The notes: a model not told the origin generated them from the sequence alone. A DNA stretch of 64,000 bases from Flavobacterium sediminilitoris (GCF_023008245.1 NZ_CP090145.1:2604001-2668000), one strand, 5' to 3'; positions 9,518-19,031 are shown, counted from the stretch's first letter. Numbers and translations: made by a program.

Positions 9518-10360
9518 TTGAATAAAATTTATCGAGAAACCGACATTCAAATTTTGATTGCAACAATGAATCGAACAAATCTCGATTTCTTAAGAATTAT
9601 GTTTGGTAATTGTGAAGTTGAAAGTTTATCAATTTTAATTGTTAATCAAACTTCGCCTGAAAAACTACTTAAATCAGATTTTGATAATATAAAGATTATA
9701 AATTCCTTTGAAGTTGGATTGTCAAAAAGTAGAAATTTATCTTTAGAGAAAGCTTCTAAAGATATAGTTGTTATATGTGATGATGATGTAGTTTATAAGC
9801 ATGATTTTATAAGCATGATTTTATTCTCCTTTAATAACTATAAATCATCTATTCATTGTTTCCAAACAGAAACAGATGAAGGAATATTATATAGTAATTA
9901 CCCGAAGAAGATAAAAAAATTAAATTATAGAAGTATAAGAAAAGTATTGTCAATAGAAGTTTCTTTTTTACGAAAAGAGATAAAAAGTAAAAATTGCTTT
10001 TATAATGAACTATTTGGCTTAGGTGCAAAATTTGAAGATTCCGAAACATTTTTTTTTCTAAGAAATTGCATGTATAAATCTGTCGATGTTGTTTTTTTTC
10101 CATTCACAATTGTTGAACATAAAAGCTTTTCATCTAGTGATGATATAAATTCTGATAGATTATTATATGCAAAAATGGGAGGATTTTGTAAGGTTTATGG
10201 TTACTTGTCTTATTTTTTCCTCATTAAATTTATTTTTTTCTTAGTCCGTAAAAAGAAAATTCTGTTTAAAAGTTTTTTTTATAAATTTAAGGTAGGAAGT
10301 AAAGGTATAATAGATTATAAGATGATTTTAAAGAATAATTTAGATAAAAAATATGAATAA
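9518..10360 (+). CDS. family 2 glycosyltransferase
   Basis: A 280-residue family 2 glycosyltransferase. It has DIQILIATMNR at the N-terminus, SKSRNLSLEKA and the metal-binding VICDDDVVYK, and the acceptor-side motif NELFGLGAKF (E/D-rich) near the middle. The C-terminus has one hydrophobic segment (LSYFFLIKFIFFLV). The open frame could start at the TTG at 9467. However, a promoter -7 box TACATTTG lies at 9494-9501, and the 9467 TTG sits where the -33 element would be, so the start is set at the TTG at 9518. It overlaps the ketoisomerase gene by 8 nt. The exact start remains uncertain; the first ATG (9566) is inside the fold. Confidence 0.72.
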   Translation: MNKIYRETDIQILIATMNRTNLDFLRIMFGNCEVESLSILIVNQTSPEKLLKSDFDNIKIINSFEVGLSKSRNLSLEKASKDIVVICDDDVVYKHDFISMILFSFNNYKSSIHCFQTETDEGILYSNYPKKIKKLNYRSIRKVLSIEVSFLRKEIKSKNCFYNELFGLGAKFEDSETFFFLRNCMYKSVDVVFFPFTIVEHKSFSSSDDINSDRLLYAKMGGFCKVYGYLSYFFLIKFIFFLVRKKKILFKSFFYKFKVGSKGIIDYKMILKNNLDKKYE

Positions 10361-10754
10361 GGAATTAGTTAATTTAATAAAAATACCTAAGATTAGCGAT
10401 CCTAGAGGTAATTTGGCCATAATAGAGAAAGATGCTCTACCTTTTACTTTTAAACGTATTTATTATCTTTTTGATGTTCCAAGTGGTACATATAGAGGAG
10501 GACACTCGCATATAGTACAACAAGAATTTTTAATAGCTTTAAGTGGAAGTTTTAATGTTATTTTGGATAATGGATCAATAAAAGAAGAGATTACGTTGAA
10601 TAATCCTATACTAGGGTTAAAAATAGATGCTGGTGTTTGGAGAGAATTAACTAATTTTTCTTCTGGAGCAGTTTGTCTTGTTATCTCTTCTGATGTATTT
10701 GATGAAGCTGACTATATAAGAGATTATGATGAATTTCTAAAGTCAAAAAGATGA
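10353..10754 (+). CDS. FdtA/QdtA-like dTDP-4-keto-6-deoxyglucose ketoisomerase (cupin)
   Basis: A 133-residue single-domain cupin. The order of motifs matches FdtA/QdtA: DPRGNLAIIE, FTFKRIYYLFDVPSG, the active-site pair His51 and His53 in RGGHSH, then the cupin strands and the C-terminal YIRDYDEFL. FdtA-type enzymes move the keto group of dTDP-4-keto-6-deoxyglucose from C4 to C3, preparing it for the aminotransferase encoded at 3618. FdtA and QdtA differ in the stereochemistry at C4 and I cannot separate them here. Its 3' end overlaps the convergent gene by 12 nt. It is separated from its pathway partner by 5.6 kb containing an inverted gene. Confidence 0.87.
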   Translation: MNKELVNLIKIPKISDPRGNLAIIEKDALPFTFKRIYYLFDVPSGTYRGGHSHIVQQEFLIALSGSFNVILDNGSIKEEITLNNPILGLKIDAGVWRELTNFSSGAVCLVISSDVFDEADYIRDYDEFLKSKR

Positions 10755-11669
10755 TGTTTTAATATTTAAAAATTCTAAACCATTTTTTATATTGATTAAA
10801 ATAATTAATATAACTTTTGGAGAATTTAATAAAAAGACTTGTCTCTTATTAAGATTTTTGATATTAATGTTTGATGAAATTTGATGAAATGATTTTAAAT
10901 CTCCTATTAATTTACATTTTATTGCTAAAGAATATCGATTAATATCAATCATTTTTTTTGCATTTGGATGAATTTGTTCTAAAGATACATAAGCACTATA
11001 ATCACAACGGTTCTGCATTGAAAACTTTTTAGTTGTTAAGCTGTTTTCAGTGTATTTATATATTGAGGTGTATTTTTGTAATAATCCTATTCGATATTTA
11101 AATCCTATTCTAATAAAAAGATCAGTATCTTCTCCATTACTATAATTAGTGTTAAAATTTCCAATAGTTTCAAAAATTTCTTTTTTAAAAATACTATTTG
11201 AAATAGTCAATATCGTCTTCTTTAAACTTGATTCAAAAAAATCTATTTCAGAGTAATCATCATTCTTTTTCTTTATGGAATAGTTACCATTAAAAATTCC
11301 GTTTTTAGTTTCTACTTCAATTAAAGAAGTGAATACTTTTAAATGCTTCTTTTTATTAATAAGAAACATAAGTTGTTCAATATGATTTGGATATAAATAA
11401 TCATCAGCATCAAGGAATAAAATGTAATCTCCATTTGATTTTTCAATTCCAATATTTCTAGCAAAAGAAACACCTTTGTTCTTTTGATTAATAATTTTTA
11501 TTCTTTCATCATTTTTTTTTTTGATAATATCAACACTATTATCAGTTGAACCATCATTTATAATAATTATTTCAAAATCACTAAAAGATTGTCTCAATAC
11601 CGAATTTAAAGTATTAGATATAGACTTACTTTTGTTATATAAAGGAATTATTACGGAAATTATTGGCAT
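10743..11669 (-). CDS. family 2 glycosyltransferase
   Basis: A 308-residue family 2 glycosyltransferase with the complete GT-A core: SVIIPLYNKSKSI, IIINDGSTDNS, KNKGVSFARNIGIEKS, and LFLDADDYLYP as the metal-binding DxD. This is followed by the acceptor segment FNTNYSNGEDTDLFIRIG (ED motif with the catalytic-base region). No membrane segment is present, so it acts in the cytoplasm on a lipid-linked acceptor. The ATG abuts the stop of the neighbouring glycosyltransferase within 1 nt. It is cotranscribed with the genes at 11669 and probably 12553. Confidence 0.88.
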   Translation of the reverse strand: MPIISVIIPLYNKSKSISNTLNSVLRQSFSDFEIIIINDGSTDNSVDIIKKKNDERIKIINQKNKGVSFARNIGIEKSNGDYILFLDADDYLYPNHIEQLMFLINKKKHLKVFTSLIEVETKNGIFNGNYSIKKKNDDYSEIDFFESSLKKTILTISNSIFKKEIFETIGNFNTNYSNGEDTDLFIRIGFKYRIGLLQKYTSIYKYTENSLTTKKFSMQNRCDYSAYVSLEQIHPNAKKMIDINRYSLAIKCKLIGDLKSFHQISSNINIKNLNKRQVFLLNSPKVILIILINIKNGLEFLNIKTSSF

Positions 11670-12553
11670 TATTTAGATTTTAAATAACAAATATATCCTA
11701 ATCGGTATAAATCAAAGTAAAATAAATTTGGATTAATATTTACAATTTTTTTTTCTAACTGTTTTTTGAATAAAATAAAAAGAATGCTTACAATTTTGGT
11801 GAGCTTTAAGTTGTCTATTTTTTTATAATGCTTTAAGAGAGGATTTATTTCTTCAATTCCATTTTTATTAACTAAATGTGTTTTTCTACTTTCAACGCTT
11901 TCTAATGCTTTTTTAAAAAAGACAATGTTTATTTCTAATCCTTGATGTATAATTGGATTATCGATATGTATAATTGGGATTTTTTTAATAAATAACTGGT
12001 AGCCAAAATAAATATCCATACCATATAAATTCTCTTCAGAATTAAAATTACATTCAAAAAACACTTGTTTATTTATTAGCATATTTCCAGATAATACGTT
12101 GGAATAGGGCTTTAAATTTCGAATAGAAGCCTTTTTTTCTTCTCTTTCTTTTCCATATTTGTAACGAAGTATGATGGAAGAATCAGGTTTTTTATCAGAA
12201 TAAATATAACCTCCAAAGATTACTTGTTCTTTTGCAAAAGCTTGCTCTAAATAGAGTGATATGAAATTACTTTTATTTGGTATTACGTCAGCATCAAGGA
12301 ACAATAGTAAATCATATTTTGCTTTTTTTGCCAAAATATTTCTATTTGTTGTTCTGCCTAAGTTTTTTTTGTTAATATCAAAAGAACAATTATCTAAATT
12401 ATTTATTTTAGAATTTTCTATTGAAAATAAATGACTTCCATCGTCTTGAACTAAAATCTCATAATTTATAAATAATAAATCAGCTTGTTTTTTTAATTCC
12501 TCAACTAAAGGAAAAGTATTGTAATTGTATGTAGGGATTAATATCGATAGCAT
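11669..12553 (-). CDS. family 2 glycosyltransferase
   Basis: A 294-residue family 2 glycosyltransferase: LSILIPTYNYNTFPLVEEL at the N-terminus, ILVQDDGSH, LFLDADVIPNKSNF with the DxD, and GMDIYFGYQLF as the acceptor ED/D-like segment. It has no membrane segment. Its start overlaps the stop of ftsE by 1 nt and its stop touches the next glycosyltransferase. Transcription from the ftsE side therefore probably reads into the glycan genes. The sugar specificity is not predictable. Confidence 0.86.
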   Translation of the reverse strand: MLSILIPTYNYNTFPLVEELKKQADLLFINYEILVQDDGSHLFSIENSKINNLDNCSFDINKKNLGRTTNRNILAKKAKYDLLLFLDADVIPNKSNFISLYLEQAFAKEQVIFGGYIYSDKKPDSSIILRYKYGKEREEKKASIRNLKPYSNVLSGNMLINKQVFFECNFNSEENLYGMDIYFGYQLFIKKIPIIHIDNPIIHQGLEINIVFFKKALESVESRKTHLVNKNGIEEINPLLKHYKKIDNLKLTKIVSILFILFKKQLEKKIVNINPNLFYFDLYRLGYICYLKSK

Positions 12554-13236
12554 TAAACCGTTCTTTGTACTACTTCAAAAACTTTTCCACCGTCAAATTT
12601 TAGTGTTTTTGCAGGAAATTTTAATAACAAAGCATAATCATGTGTTGCCATAATTATAGTTTTTCCAGTACTATTTATTTTTCGAAGCACTTCCATAACT
12701 TCTACACTTGTTTGAGGGTCTAAATTTCCAGTAGGCTCATCGGCTAAAATTAATTCAGGATCATTTAGTAAAGCCCTTGCAATAGCAATTCGTTGTTGTT
12801 CTCCACCCGAAAGTTGATGAGGCATTTTTGATTGATAATTTTTCATACCTACCTTGTCTAAAACTTCATCAATTTTAACGTTCATCTCTTCAGTTGCAGT
12901 CCAACCTGTAGCTTTTAAAACAAATAAAAGATTTTGCTTAACATTTCTATCAGGTAGTAATTTAAAGTCTTGAAAAACAACTCCTAGTTTTCTTCTCAAA
13001 TAAGGAATATCTTTTTCTTTTAAATTTCTTAAATCATATCCTACAATGTTTCCTTCTCCTTCTGTCAAAAATAAATCAGCATATAATGTCTTTAAAAAAC
13101 TACTTTTTCCTGCTCCAGTTTTTCCTATTAGATATATAAAATCTCCATTTGTAACCTCTAAGTTAACATCTGTTAGTATAGGATTTTTCTCTTGAAATAC
13201 TGTAATTTCTTTTAATGAAAGAATTGTTTGAGACAT
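12553..13236 (-). CDS. ftsE: cell-division ABC ATPase FtsE
   Basis: A 227-residue ABC ATPase of normal FtsE length. Walker A GKTGAGKSS is at residues 38-46, the Q-loop is in VVFQDFKLLPDR, the signature LSGGEQQ is at 142-148, Walker B ILADE is near 163-167, and the switch His is 199. The VVFQDFKLL-RN stretch is typical of FtsE rather than LolD. With FtsX it couples divisome signals to cell-wall hydrolase activation at the inner membrane. No ftsX is adjacent, which is common in this phylum. A -7-like box TAATTTTG on the minus strand lies at 13286-13293. Confidence 0.9.
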   Translation of the reverse strand: MSQTILSLKEITVFQEKNPILTDVNLEVTNGDFIYLIGKTGAGKSSFLKTLYADLFLTEGEGNIVGYDLRNLKEKDIPYLRRKLGVVFQDFKLLPDRNVKQNLLFVLKATGWTATEEMNVKIDEVLDKVGMKNYQSKMPHQLSGGEQQRIAIARALLNDPELILADEPTGNLDPQTSVEVMEVLRKINSTGKTIIMATHDYALLLKFPAKTLKFDGGKVFEVVQRTV

Positions 13237-13393
13237 AGTTTACTAAAGTTTAATTGTGTAAAAGTAATAACTTAGGGCACGCTTTCAAAATTAAAAACTA
13301 ATTTCAATCGAAAATATTATTATCGTTTATAAAAATGTTTAAAAAAAGTACAATAATATGTTAACTAGCTTCGTTTATAGTTGTAATAAACTT

Positions 13394-13401
13394 TATATTT
13401 G
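13394..13401 (+). promoter_or_regulatory. -7 promoter box upstream of the TPR gene
   Basis: TATATTTG matches TAnnTTTG and sits 23 nt before the ATG. No TTG at the right distance was seen for the -33 element, so only the -7 half is supported. Confidence 0.4.
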
Positions 13402-13424
13402 AGGTCAATAAAATACAAGCAAAA

Positions 13425-16400
13425 ATGATAAAAATACTGAAACTTTCCTTATTCTTTTTATTTGTTAGTCCATTAATGGTTTCAGCTCAACAATCTTCAA
13501 TTTATACACACGATTTGAAAGAGTATGATAGAGCTGTCGCATTGTATAAGGATAAACAATATCAATCCGCTCAAATTTTATTTGAAAGAGTTAAAAAAGA
13601 AGTCTCAAATCAGGAAGTACAAGCTGATTGTGCCTATTATATTGCGAATTGTGCTATTCGATTAAATCAAATGGGAGCAGATGACTTAATTGAAAAATTT
13701 GTAGAAGATTACCCTACAAGTACAAAACAAAACCAAGCCTATATTGAAGTAGCTCACTATTACTTTGAGCAAGGTAGCTATGCTAAATCATTAGAATGGT
13801 TTGATAAAGTAAATGAAAGTTCAATGTCTTACGAAGATCAAGAAAAATATAATTTTCAAAAAGGATATTCTTATTTTACAGCAAAAAACACCACTGAAGC
13901 ATCAAAATATTTCAATAAAGTATTAAACTCTAAAACATTTGGTAGTCAAGCTAAATACTATTTAGGTTATATGTCTTATGAAACAGATGATTATAATACT
14001 GCGAATCAATATTTTGATCAAGTACAAGATAAAGATAAGTATAAAGAGAAAATGGGCTATTTTCAAGCCGATATGAATTTCAAATTAGGGAATTTTCAAA
14101 AAGCAATAGATTTAGGTCAAGAGCAAATTCCTAAGTCAAATGCAATTGAAAAAAGCGAATTATCTAAGATTATAGGTGAAAGTTATTTTAATTTAAAGCA
14201 ATATGATAAAGCATTACCTTATTTGTTAGAATATAAAGGGAAAAAAGGAAAATGGAATAATACAGATTATTATCAATTGGGATATGCTTATTATCAGCAA
14301 AAAGATTATGAAAATGCAATTGCTCAGTTTAATAAGATTATTAATGGAAATGATTTTGTAGCCCAAAATGCTTATTATCATTTAGCTGAAAGTTATTTAG
14401 AAACAGGTAAAAAACAACAAGCTTTAAATGCATTCAAAACGGCATCAGAAATGGAGTTTGAGCCTAAAATTCAAGAAGATGCTTGTTTAAATTATGCTAA
14501 ATTGAGTTATGAAATAGGAAATCCATATCAATCTGTTCCTGAAATTTTAAATGCTTATTTAGATAAATACCCTAACAATTCTAATAAAGAGGAGATTAAT
14601 ACATTATTAATTAGTTCTTACATTACATCAAAAAATTATGCAGAAGCACTAGTCTTATTAGAAAAAAATAAATCACCAGAAAATAAGTTAGCATATCAAA
14701 AAGTAACTTTTTATAGAGGATTAGAATTGTACACAGACAGTAATTATCAAGAAGCATATTCATTATTTAAAAAATCCATTTCGGAAAATAAAGATTCAAA
14801 ATTTACAGCGCGTGCTACTTTTTGGAAAGCTGAAACAGAATATAATTTAGATCAATATAAAGAAGCAATGCTAAGTTTTAAACAGTTCATGAACTATAAT
14901 GAAGCAGCATCTACACCAGAATATAAAAATGTGAATTATAACTTAGCTTATTCATACTTCAAGTTAAAAGAATATGACAATGCTATAAAGCACTTTACAG
15001 ATTTTACCGCTGAGGTAATGAACGATAATGTGAGAAAAACAGATGCTTATCTTCGTTTAGGAGACTGTAATTTTATTTCAGCTAAATATTGGCCTGCAAT
15101 GGAAGCTTATAATAAAACGATTGAATTAAAAAGTGTTAATTCAGATTATGCGGCCTTTCAAAAGGGAATTAGTTACGGATTTGTAGATAGAAACGATAGA
15201 AAAATAGAAGATTTAGAAAAATTTGTAAAAACGTATCCAAACTCGCAATATGCGGATGATGCATTTTACGAATTGGGAAATACTTATGTAAATGAAAATA
15301 ATGAATCTAAAGCAGTTGCCACTTACGATAAATTAATTACTAATTATAAAACAAGTTCTTATGTAGCAAAAGCAATTTTAAAACAAGGGTTAATTTATTA
15401 CAATAATAATAAAAGTGATCAAGCATTAACGAAGTTTAAAAAAGTAGCTGCCGAATATCCAGGAAGTCCAGAATCATTAGAAGCAGTTTCTACGGCTAGA
15501 TTAATTTATGTAGATAGTGGAAAAGTAGATGAATATTCAAATTGGGTTAAAACATTAAGCTTTGTTGAAGTTTCAAATGCCGATTTAGATAATACAACTT
15601 ACGAATCTGCTGAAAAACAATATTTAATGAACAATGCAAAACAAGCTATTTCTGGATTTAGTAGTTATGTTGCTAAATTTCCTAATGGAATTCATGCATT
15701 AAAAGCAAACTTCTATTTAGCTCAATTATACTTTGCAGATAAGTTAGAATCTAATTCAATTAAACATTATGAATATGTTGTAAATCAGTCAAGAAACGAG
15801 TTTACAGAGCAAGCTTTAGCACGTTTATGTCAAGTACATTTAAAAACAAACGATTATGATAAAGCAATTCCTGTTTTAAAGCGTTTAGAAAATGAAGCCG
15901 ATTTTCCTCAAAATAAAACGTATGCACAATCTAATTTGATGAAATCGTATTATGAAAAAGAAGATTATACAAGTGCTGTTGTTTATGCAGATAAAGTGTT
16001 AGCAAATGACAAAATTGATGATAGAATTAAAAGTGATGCTCAAATTATTGTAGCACGTTCAGCAATTAAAACAAATGACGAAGTTAAGGCAAAACAAGCT
16101 TATGCTGATTTATTAAAAATTGCAAAAGGAGAATTAGCAGCAGAAGCGCTATATTATGATGCATATTTCAAAAATAAAGAAGAAAAATTTGAAGCTTCAA
16201 ATAAAGTAGTTCAGAAAATCGCAAAAGATTATTCAGGATATAAATATTACGGAGCAAAAGGATTAGTGATAATGGCTAAGAATTTTTATGGATTAAAAGA
16301 CAGTTTTCAAGCAACTTATATTTTGGAAAGTGTAATTAAGAATTTCTCAGATTATCCAGATGTTGTAGAGGAAGCTAAAACAGAATTAAATAAAATTAAA

Positions 16401-16439
16401 ACTGAAGTGTCTAAAACAAATTCATCAGTAACTAATTAG
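13425..16439 (+). CDS. large periplasmic TPR repeat protein
   Basis: A 1004-residue secreted protein with a signal peptide (LSLFFLFVSPLMVSA then QQ). Nearly the whole length is tetratricopeptide repeats, visible as recurring patterns such as YDKALPYLLEY, YENAIAQFNKI, YQEAYSLFKKS and YDNAIKHFTDF. The C-terminal half resembles YbgF/outer-membrane assembly-type TPRs. It probably works as a periplasmic scaffold. It is followed after 73 nt by an outer-membrane barrel gene in the same direction, suggesting an envelope complex. A TATATTTG -7 box lies at 13394-13401, just before the start. No enzymatic motif was seen. Confidence 0.85.
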   Translation: MIKILKLSLFFLFVSPLMVSAQQSSIYTHDLKEYDRAVALYKDKQYQSAQILFERVKKEVSNQEVQADCAYYIANCAIRLNQMGADDLIEKFVEDYPTSTKQNQAYIEVAHYYFEQGSYAKSLEWFDKVNESSMSYEDQEKYNFQKGYSYFTAKNTTEASKYFNKVLNSKTFGSQAKYYLGYMSYETDDYNTANQYFDQVQDKDKYKEKMGYFQADMNFKLGNFQKAIDLGQEQIPKSNAIEKSELSKIIGESYFNLKQYDKALPYLLEYKGKKGKWNNTDYYQLGYAYYQQKDYENAIAQFNKIINGNDFVAQNAYYHLAESYLETGKKQQALNAFKTASEMEFEPKIQEDACLNYAKLSYEIGNPYQSVPEILNAYLDKYPNNSNKEEINTLLISSYITSKNYAEALVLLEKNKSPENKLAYQKVTFYRGLELYTDSNYQEAYSLFKKSISENKDSKFTARATFWKAETEYNLDQYKEAMLSFKQFMNYNEAASTPEYKNVNYNLAYSYFKLKEYDNAIKHFTDFTAEVMNDNVRKTDAYLRLGDCNFISAKYWPAMEAYNKTIELKSVNSDYAAFQKGISYGFVDRNDRKIEDLEKFVKTYPNSQYADDAFYELGNTYVNENNESKAVATYDKLITNYKTSSYVAKAILKQGLIYYNNNKSDQALTKFKKVAAEYPGSPESLEAVSTARLIYVDSGKVDEYSNWVKTLSFVEVSNADLDNTTYESAEKQYLMNNAKQAISGFSSYVAKFPNGIHALKANFYLAQLYFADKLESNSIKHYEYVVNQSRNEFTEQALARLCQVHLKTNDYDKAIPVLKRLENEADFPQNKTYAQSNLMKSYYEKEDYTSAVVYADKVLANDKIDDRIKSDAQIIVARSAIKTNDEVKAKQAYADLLKIAKGELAAEALYYDAYFKNKEEKFEASNKVVQKIAKDYSGYKYYGAKGLVIMAKNFYGLKDSFQATYILESVIKNFSDYPDVVEEAKTELNKIKTEVSKTNSSVTN

Positions 16440-16512
16440 TATAAAATATAAAAAAGAATAAAAAGAAAAATTTAGAATATATTCTATTTTCTTTTATCTA
16501 AAAATAATAAAT

Positions 16513-18270
16513 ATGAACAAAGTCAAAATATATTTATCACTAGCAATCTTTACTTTAGTAACACAAATATCTTTCTCACAGGTAAAAGACGAAAATATAG
16601 GTTCTGAAGTAGTAAATATTGTTAAACCATATACTCCAACAATATCTGATGCTTTTAAAGTAAAAGAAACACCAGTAATGGAAGACGATGAAAGTATGAA
16701 CAAAGAAACAATTCAATATAATATTTTCTCATTTCCAGTAGCTTCAACTTTCACACCGGCAAAAGGAAAAGCAGCATCTGTAGATAAAGTAGAAAGAGAG
16801 AAAATATTTCGTAATTATGCAACACTAGGATTTGGGAACTATTCAGCAGTAAATGCAGAATTATTTGTGACAGAAAATTTTGGGAGAAATAGTTATGTAG
16901 GAGGAATGTTACGTCATTTATCTTCTCAAGGAGGAATAAAAGACTTAGTATTAGACGATAAATATTATAATACAAGCTTAGATGTTACCTATGGAACACG
17001 TGAACGAGACTTGAGTTGGAATGTAGATTTAGGTGTTAAAAACCAAATTTATAATTGGTATGGTTTACCAACAAAGAATATCGTTTTTGATGAAGCAACA
17101 ATAAAAGAAATAGATCCAAAACAATCTTACAACACTATTGCTTTAGGTGGAAAATTAAATTTAGAAAACAGCTTTTTTAATGAAGCGAGTTTACTCTTTA
17201 AACGATTTTCTGACGGATTTGGTTCAGGAGAAAACCGTTTTTATGTGAAGCCAAATTTTGATTTTGATGTCGTAAATCAAAAAATAAAAGCAAATTTTAT
17301 ATTAGATTATGTAGGTGGTAAATTTGAAAAAGATTATACTGCTTCAAATGAAATTAAATATAGCAATGTTATCTTCGGAACTAAGCCAAGCATCTTATAT
17401 CAACAAGACGATTTATCAGTACAGCTTGGAGCAGGAATATTTTATACAACAGGAAAAATAAATGGTGAAAGTGATAGTAAATTGTTTGTTTATCCAAATG
17501 TAAAAGCATCTTATAAAATTGTTGGTGATGTATTAATAGGATATGCTGGAGCCGAAGGTGGTTTAAATCAAAATTCGTATGCTGATTTTGTAGATCAAAG
17601 TCCTTTTGTTTCTCCAACACTTTTTGTTGCACCAACAGATAATAAATATGATATTTATGTAGGATTAAAAGGGAAATTAGCTAATGCTGTAGCTTTTAAT
17701 ATAAGAGGATCATTTAATAATGAAGATAATAAACCTCTATTTATGAGTAATGAATACGTTTTTCAGAATGCAAATACAGAAGGCTATACATATGGAAACT
17801 CTTTCAAAGTAGTGTATGATAATGTTAAAATAGCAAGTTTTTTTGGAGAAATTAAAGCCGATTTTTCTAAAAATGTATCATTAGGAATTAATGGAACTTA
17901 TAATAATTATACAACAGACGAAGAATCAGAAGCATGGAATTTACCACAGTTGAAAGTAGGAACAACATTAGATTTTGATATTAATGAAAAATGGTATGCC
18001 GGTGTAAATGTATTTTTTGTGGGAGAACGAAAAGATAGAGTTTCAGTTCAGAGCTTAGCGGCAGTTTTTCCTCCAGAATTTCAACCACAAGATGTAACTT
18101 TAGATAGTTATTTTGATTTAAATGCTCATGTCGGATATAAATATAATGACAGATTAACTGCGTTTTTAAGAGGAAATAATTTAGCAAATCAACAATATAA
18201 TCGTTGGACAAACTTTCCAGTACAAGGTGTTCAAGTGCTTTTAGGAGCTAATTATAAATTTGATTTTTAG
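16513..18270 (+). CDS. TonB-dependent receptor-like outer-membrane beta-barrel
   Basis: A 585-residue protein with a signal peptide (IYLSLAIFTLVTQISFSQ). After a short linker the sequence is a run of amphipathic beta strands ending in the barrel-closing QVLLGANYKFDF, with a terminal Phe. The C-terminal third (RLTAFLRGNNLANQQYNRW) is the usual end of TonB-dependent receptors. It is shorter than most such receptors, and no clear plug domain is visible before the barrel. It could be a barrel-only transporter or an assembly partner of the preceding TPR protein. It shares orientation and a short gap with that gene. Confidence 0.78.
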   Translation: MNKVKIYLSLAIFTLVTQISFSQVKDENIGSEVVNIVKPYTPTISDAFKVKETPVMEDDESMNKETIQYNIFSFPVASTFTPAKGKAASVDKVEREKIFRNYATLGFGNYSAVNAELFVTENFGRNSYVGGMLRHLSSQGGIKDLVLDDKYYNTSLDVTYGTRERDLSWNVDLGVKNQIYNWYGLPTKNIVFDEATIKEIDPKQSYNTIALGGKLNLENSFFNEASLLFKRFSDGFGSGENRFYVKPNFDFDVVNQKIKANFILDYVGGKFEKDYTASNEIKYSNVIFGTKPSILYQQDDLSVQLGAGIFYTTGKINGESDSKLFVYPNVKASYKIVGDVLIGYAGAEGGLNQNSYADFVDQSPFVSPTLFVAPTDNKYDIYVGLKGKLANAVAFNIRGSFNNEDNKPLFMSNEYVFQNANTEGYTYGNSFKVVYDNVKIASFFGEIKADFSKNVSLGINGTYNNYTTDEESEAWNLPQLKVGTTLDFDINEKWYAGVNVFFVGERKDRVSVQSLAAVFPPEFQPQDVTLDSYFDLNAHVGYKYNDRLTAFLRGNNLANQQYNRWTNFPVQGVQVLLGANYKFDF

Positions 18271-18272
18271 AA

Positions 18273-18362
18273 TTGAAAAGTAAACAAGTTATAGTTGTTA
18301 GTCGTAAAAAAGAGAATAAGAACGATTTTTTGTCAGAATTTGAGAGTGTTTTTAAAAGCTAA
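18273..18362 (+). CDS. possible 29-residue small protein with TTG start
   Basis: An open frame of 29 codons beginning with TTG and ending TAA, placed exactly between the barrel gene and the Gre-like gene (9 nt before the latter). The translation reads MKSKQVIVVSRKK then a mixed-charge tail ending FESVFKS, which looks protein-like with an initial beta strand. No family is recognised. The start codon is weak and the length allows chance occurrence, so this is tentative. Confidence 0.22.
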   Translation: MKSKQVIVVSRKKENKNDFLSEFESVFKS

Positions 18363-18371
18363 TTTATAAAT

Positions 18372-18821
18372 ATGAACCTTAAACAAAAAATGTACAATCA
18401 TTATTGTAATTTATTAGAAGAAAAAATAAAAACACTTCGTAATAGAATTGCTGATTTGGCAGAAGACGCTCAAAATGATGCAAAAGGTTCAGCAGGCGAT
18501 AAGCATGAAACAGCTCTGTCTATGATGCATTTAGAGCAAGAAAAATTAAATCACAACCTGAAAGAAGTTTTAGATCAAAAAAGTATATTAGAAAATATTG
18601 ATATTACCCTTGTAAATAAATACATTGGCTTAGGAAGCTTAATTTACACAGATAAATTTATTTTCTTTATAAGTTTAGCTTTACCAAAGATTGAAGTTGA
18701 TGGAAAAGAAATAATAGCATTGTCTTTACATTCACCATTAGGAAAAGAAATGAAAGGGAAAAAAAAGGAAGAAACCTTCACTTTTAATAAAACAAACCAT
18801 AAAATTGTAAAAATAGAATAA
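18372..18821 (+). CDS. GreA/GreB-like factor
   Basis: A 149-residue protein with an N-terminal coiled coil (about residues 10-75, including ETALSMMHLEQEKLNHNL) and a C-terminal beta domain starting VNKYIGLGSLIYTDKF. That layout is of Gre transcript-cleavage factors: coiled-coil finger plus FKBP-like domain. The family is often mislabelled as 3-oxoacyl-ACP synthase in Bacteroidota genomes, but nothing in it resembles a thiolase-fold enzyme. The acidic tip residues that GreA uses are not obvious; DLAEDAQND near residue 32 may serve. Binding to RNA polymerase is inferred from the family. A strong terminator follows directly. Confidence 0.7.
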   Translation: MNLKQKMYNHYCNLLEEKIKTLRNRIADLAEDAQNDAKGSAGDKHETALSMMHLEQEKLNHNLKEVLDQKSILENIDITLVNKYIGLGSLIYTDKFIFFISLALPKIEVDGKEIIALSLHSPLGKEMKGKKKEETFTFNKTNHKIVKIE

Positions 18822-18823
18822 TT

Positions 18824-18850
18824 AAAAACCACTTTACAAGTGGTTTTTTT
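18824..18850 (+). terminator. Rho-independent terminator after the Gre-like gene
   Basis: An 11-bp perfect stem AAAAACCACTT / AAGTGGTTTTT with a 3-nt loop, running into a T tract. Confidence 0.85.
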
Positions 18851-19031
18851 ATGATTTGTAACCAATACCATGTGTTTTTATCATTTCAGTTTAAATTTTA
18901 ATTATAATTTAGATATTTTGGTTATAATTTGTAATTAAAATTAAGTTTATGATTTATATTTAGTACTTAAATGCTCAAATTTGCTTTGTTAATGAAACAG
19001 AAATAAAGTATTAAAAATAAATTATAAAGTT

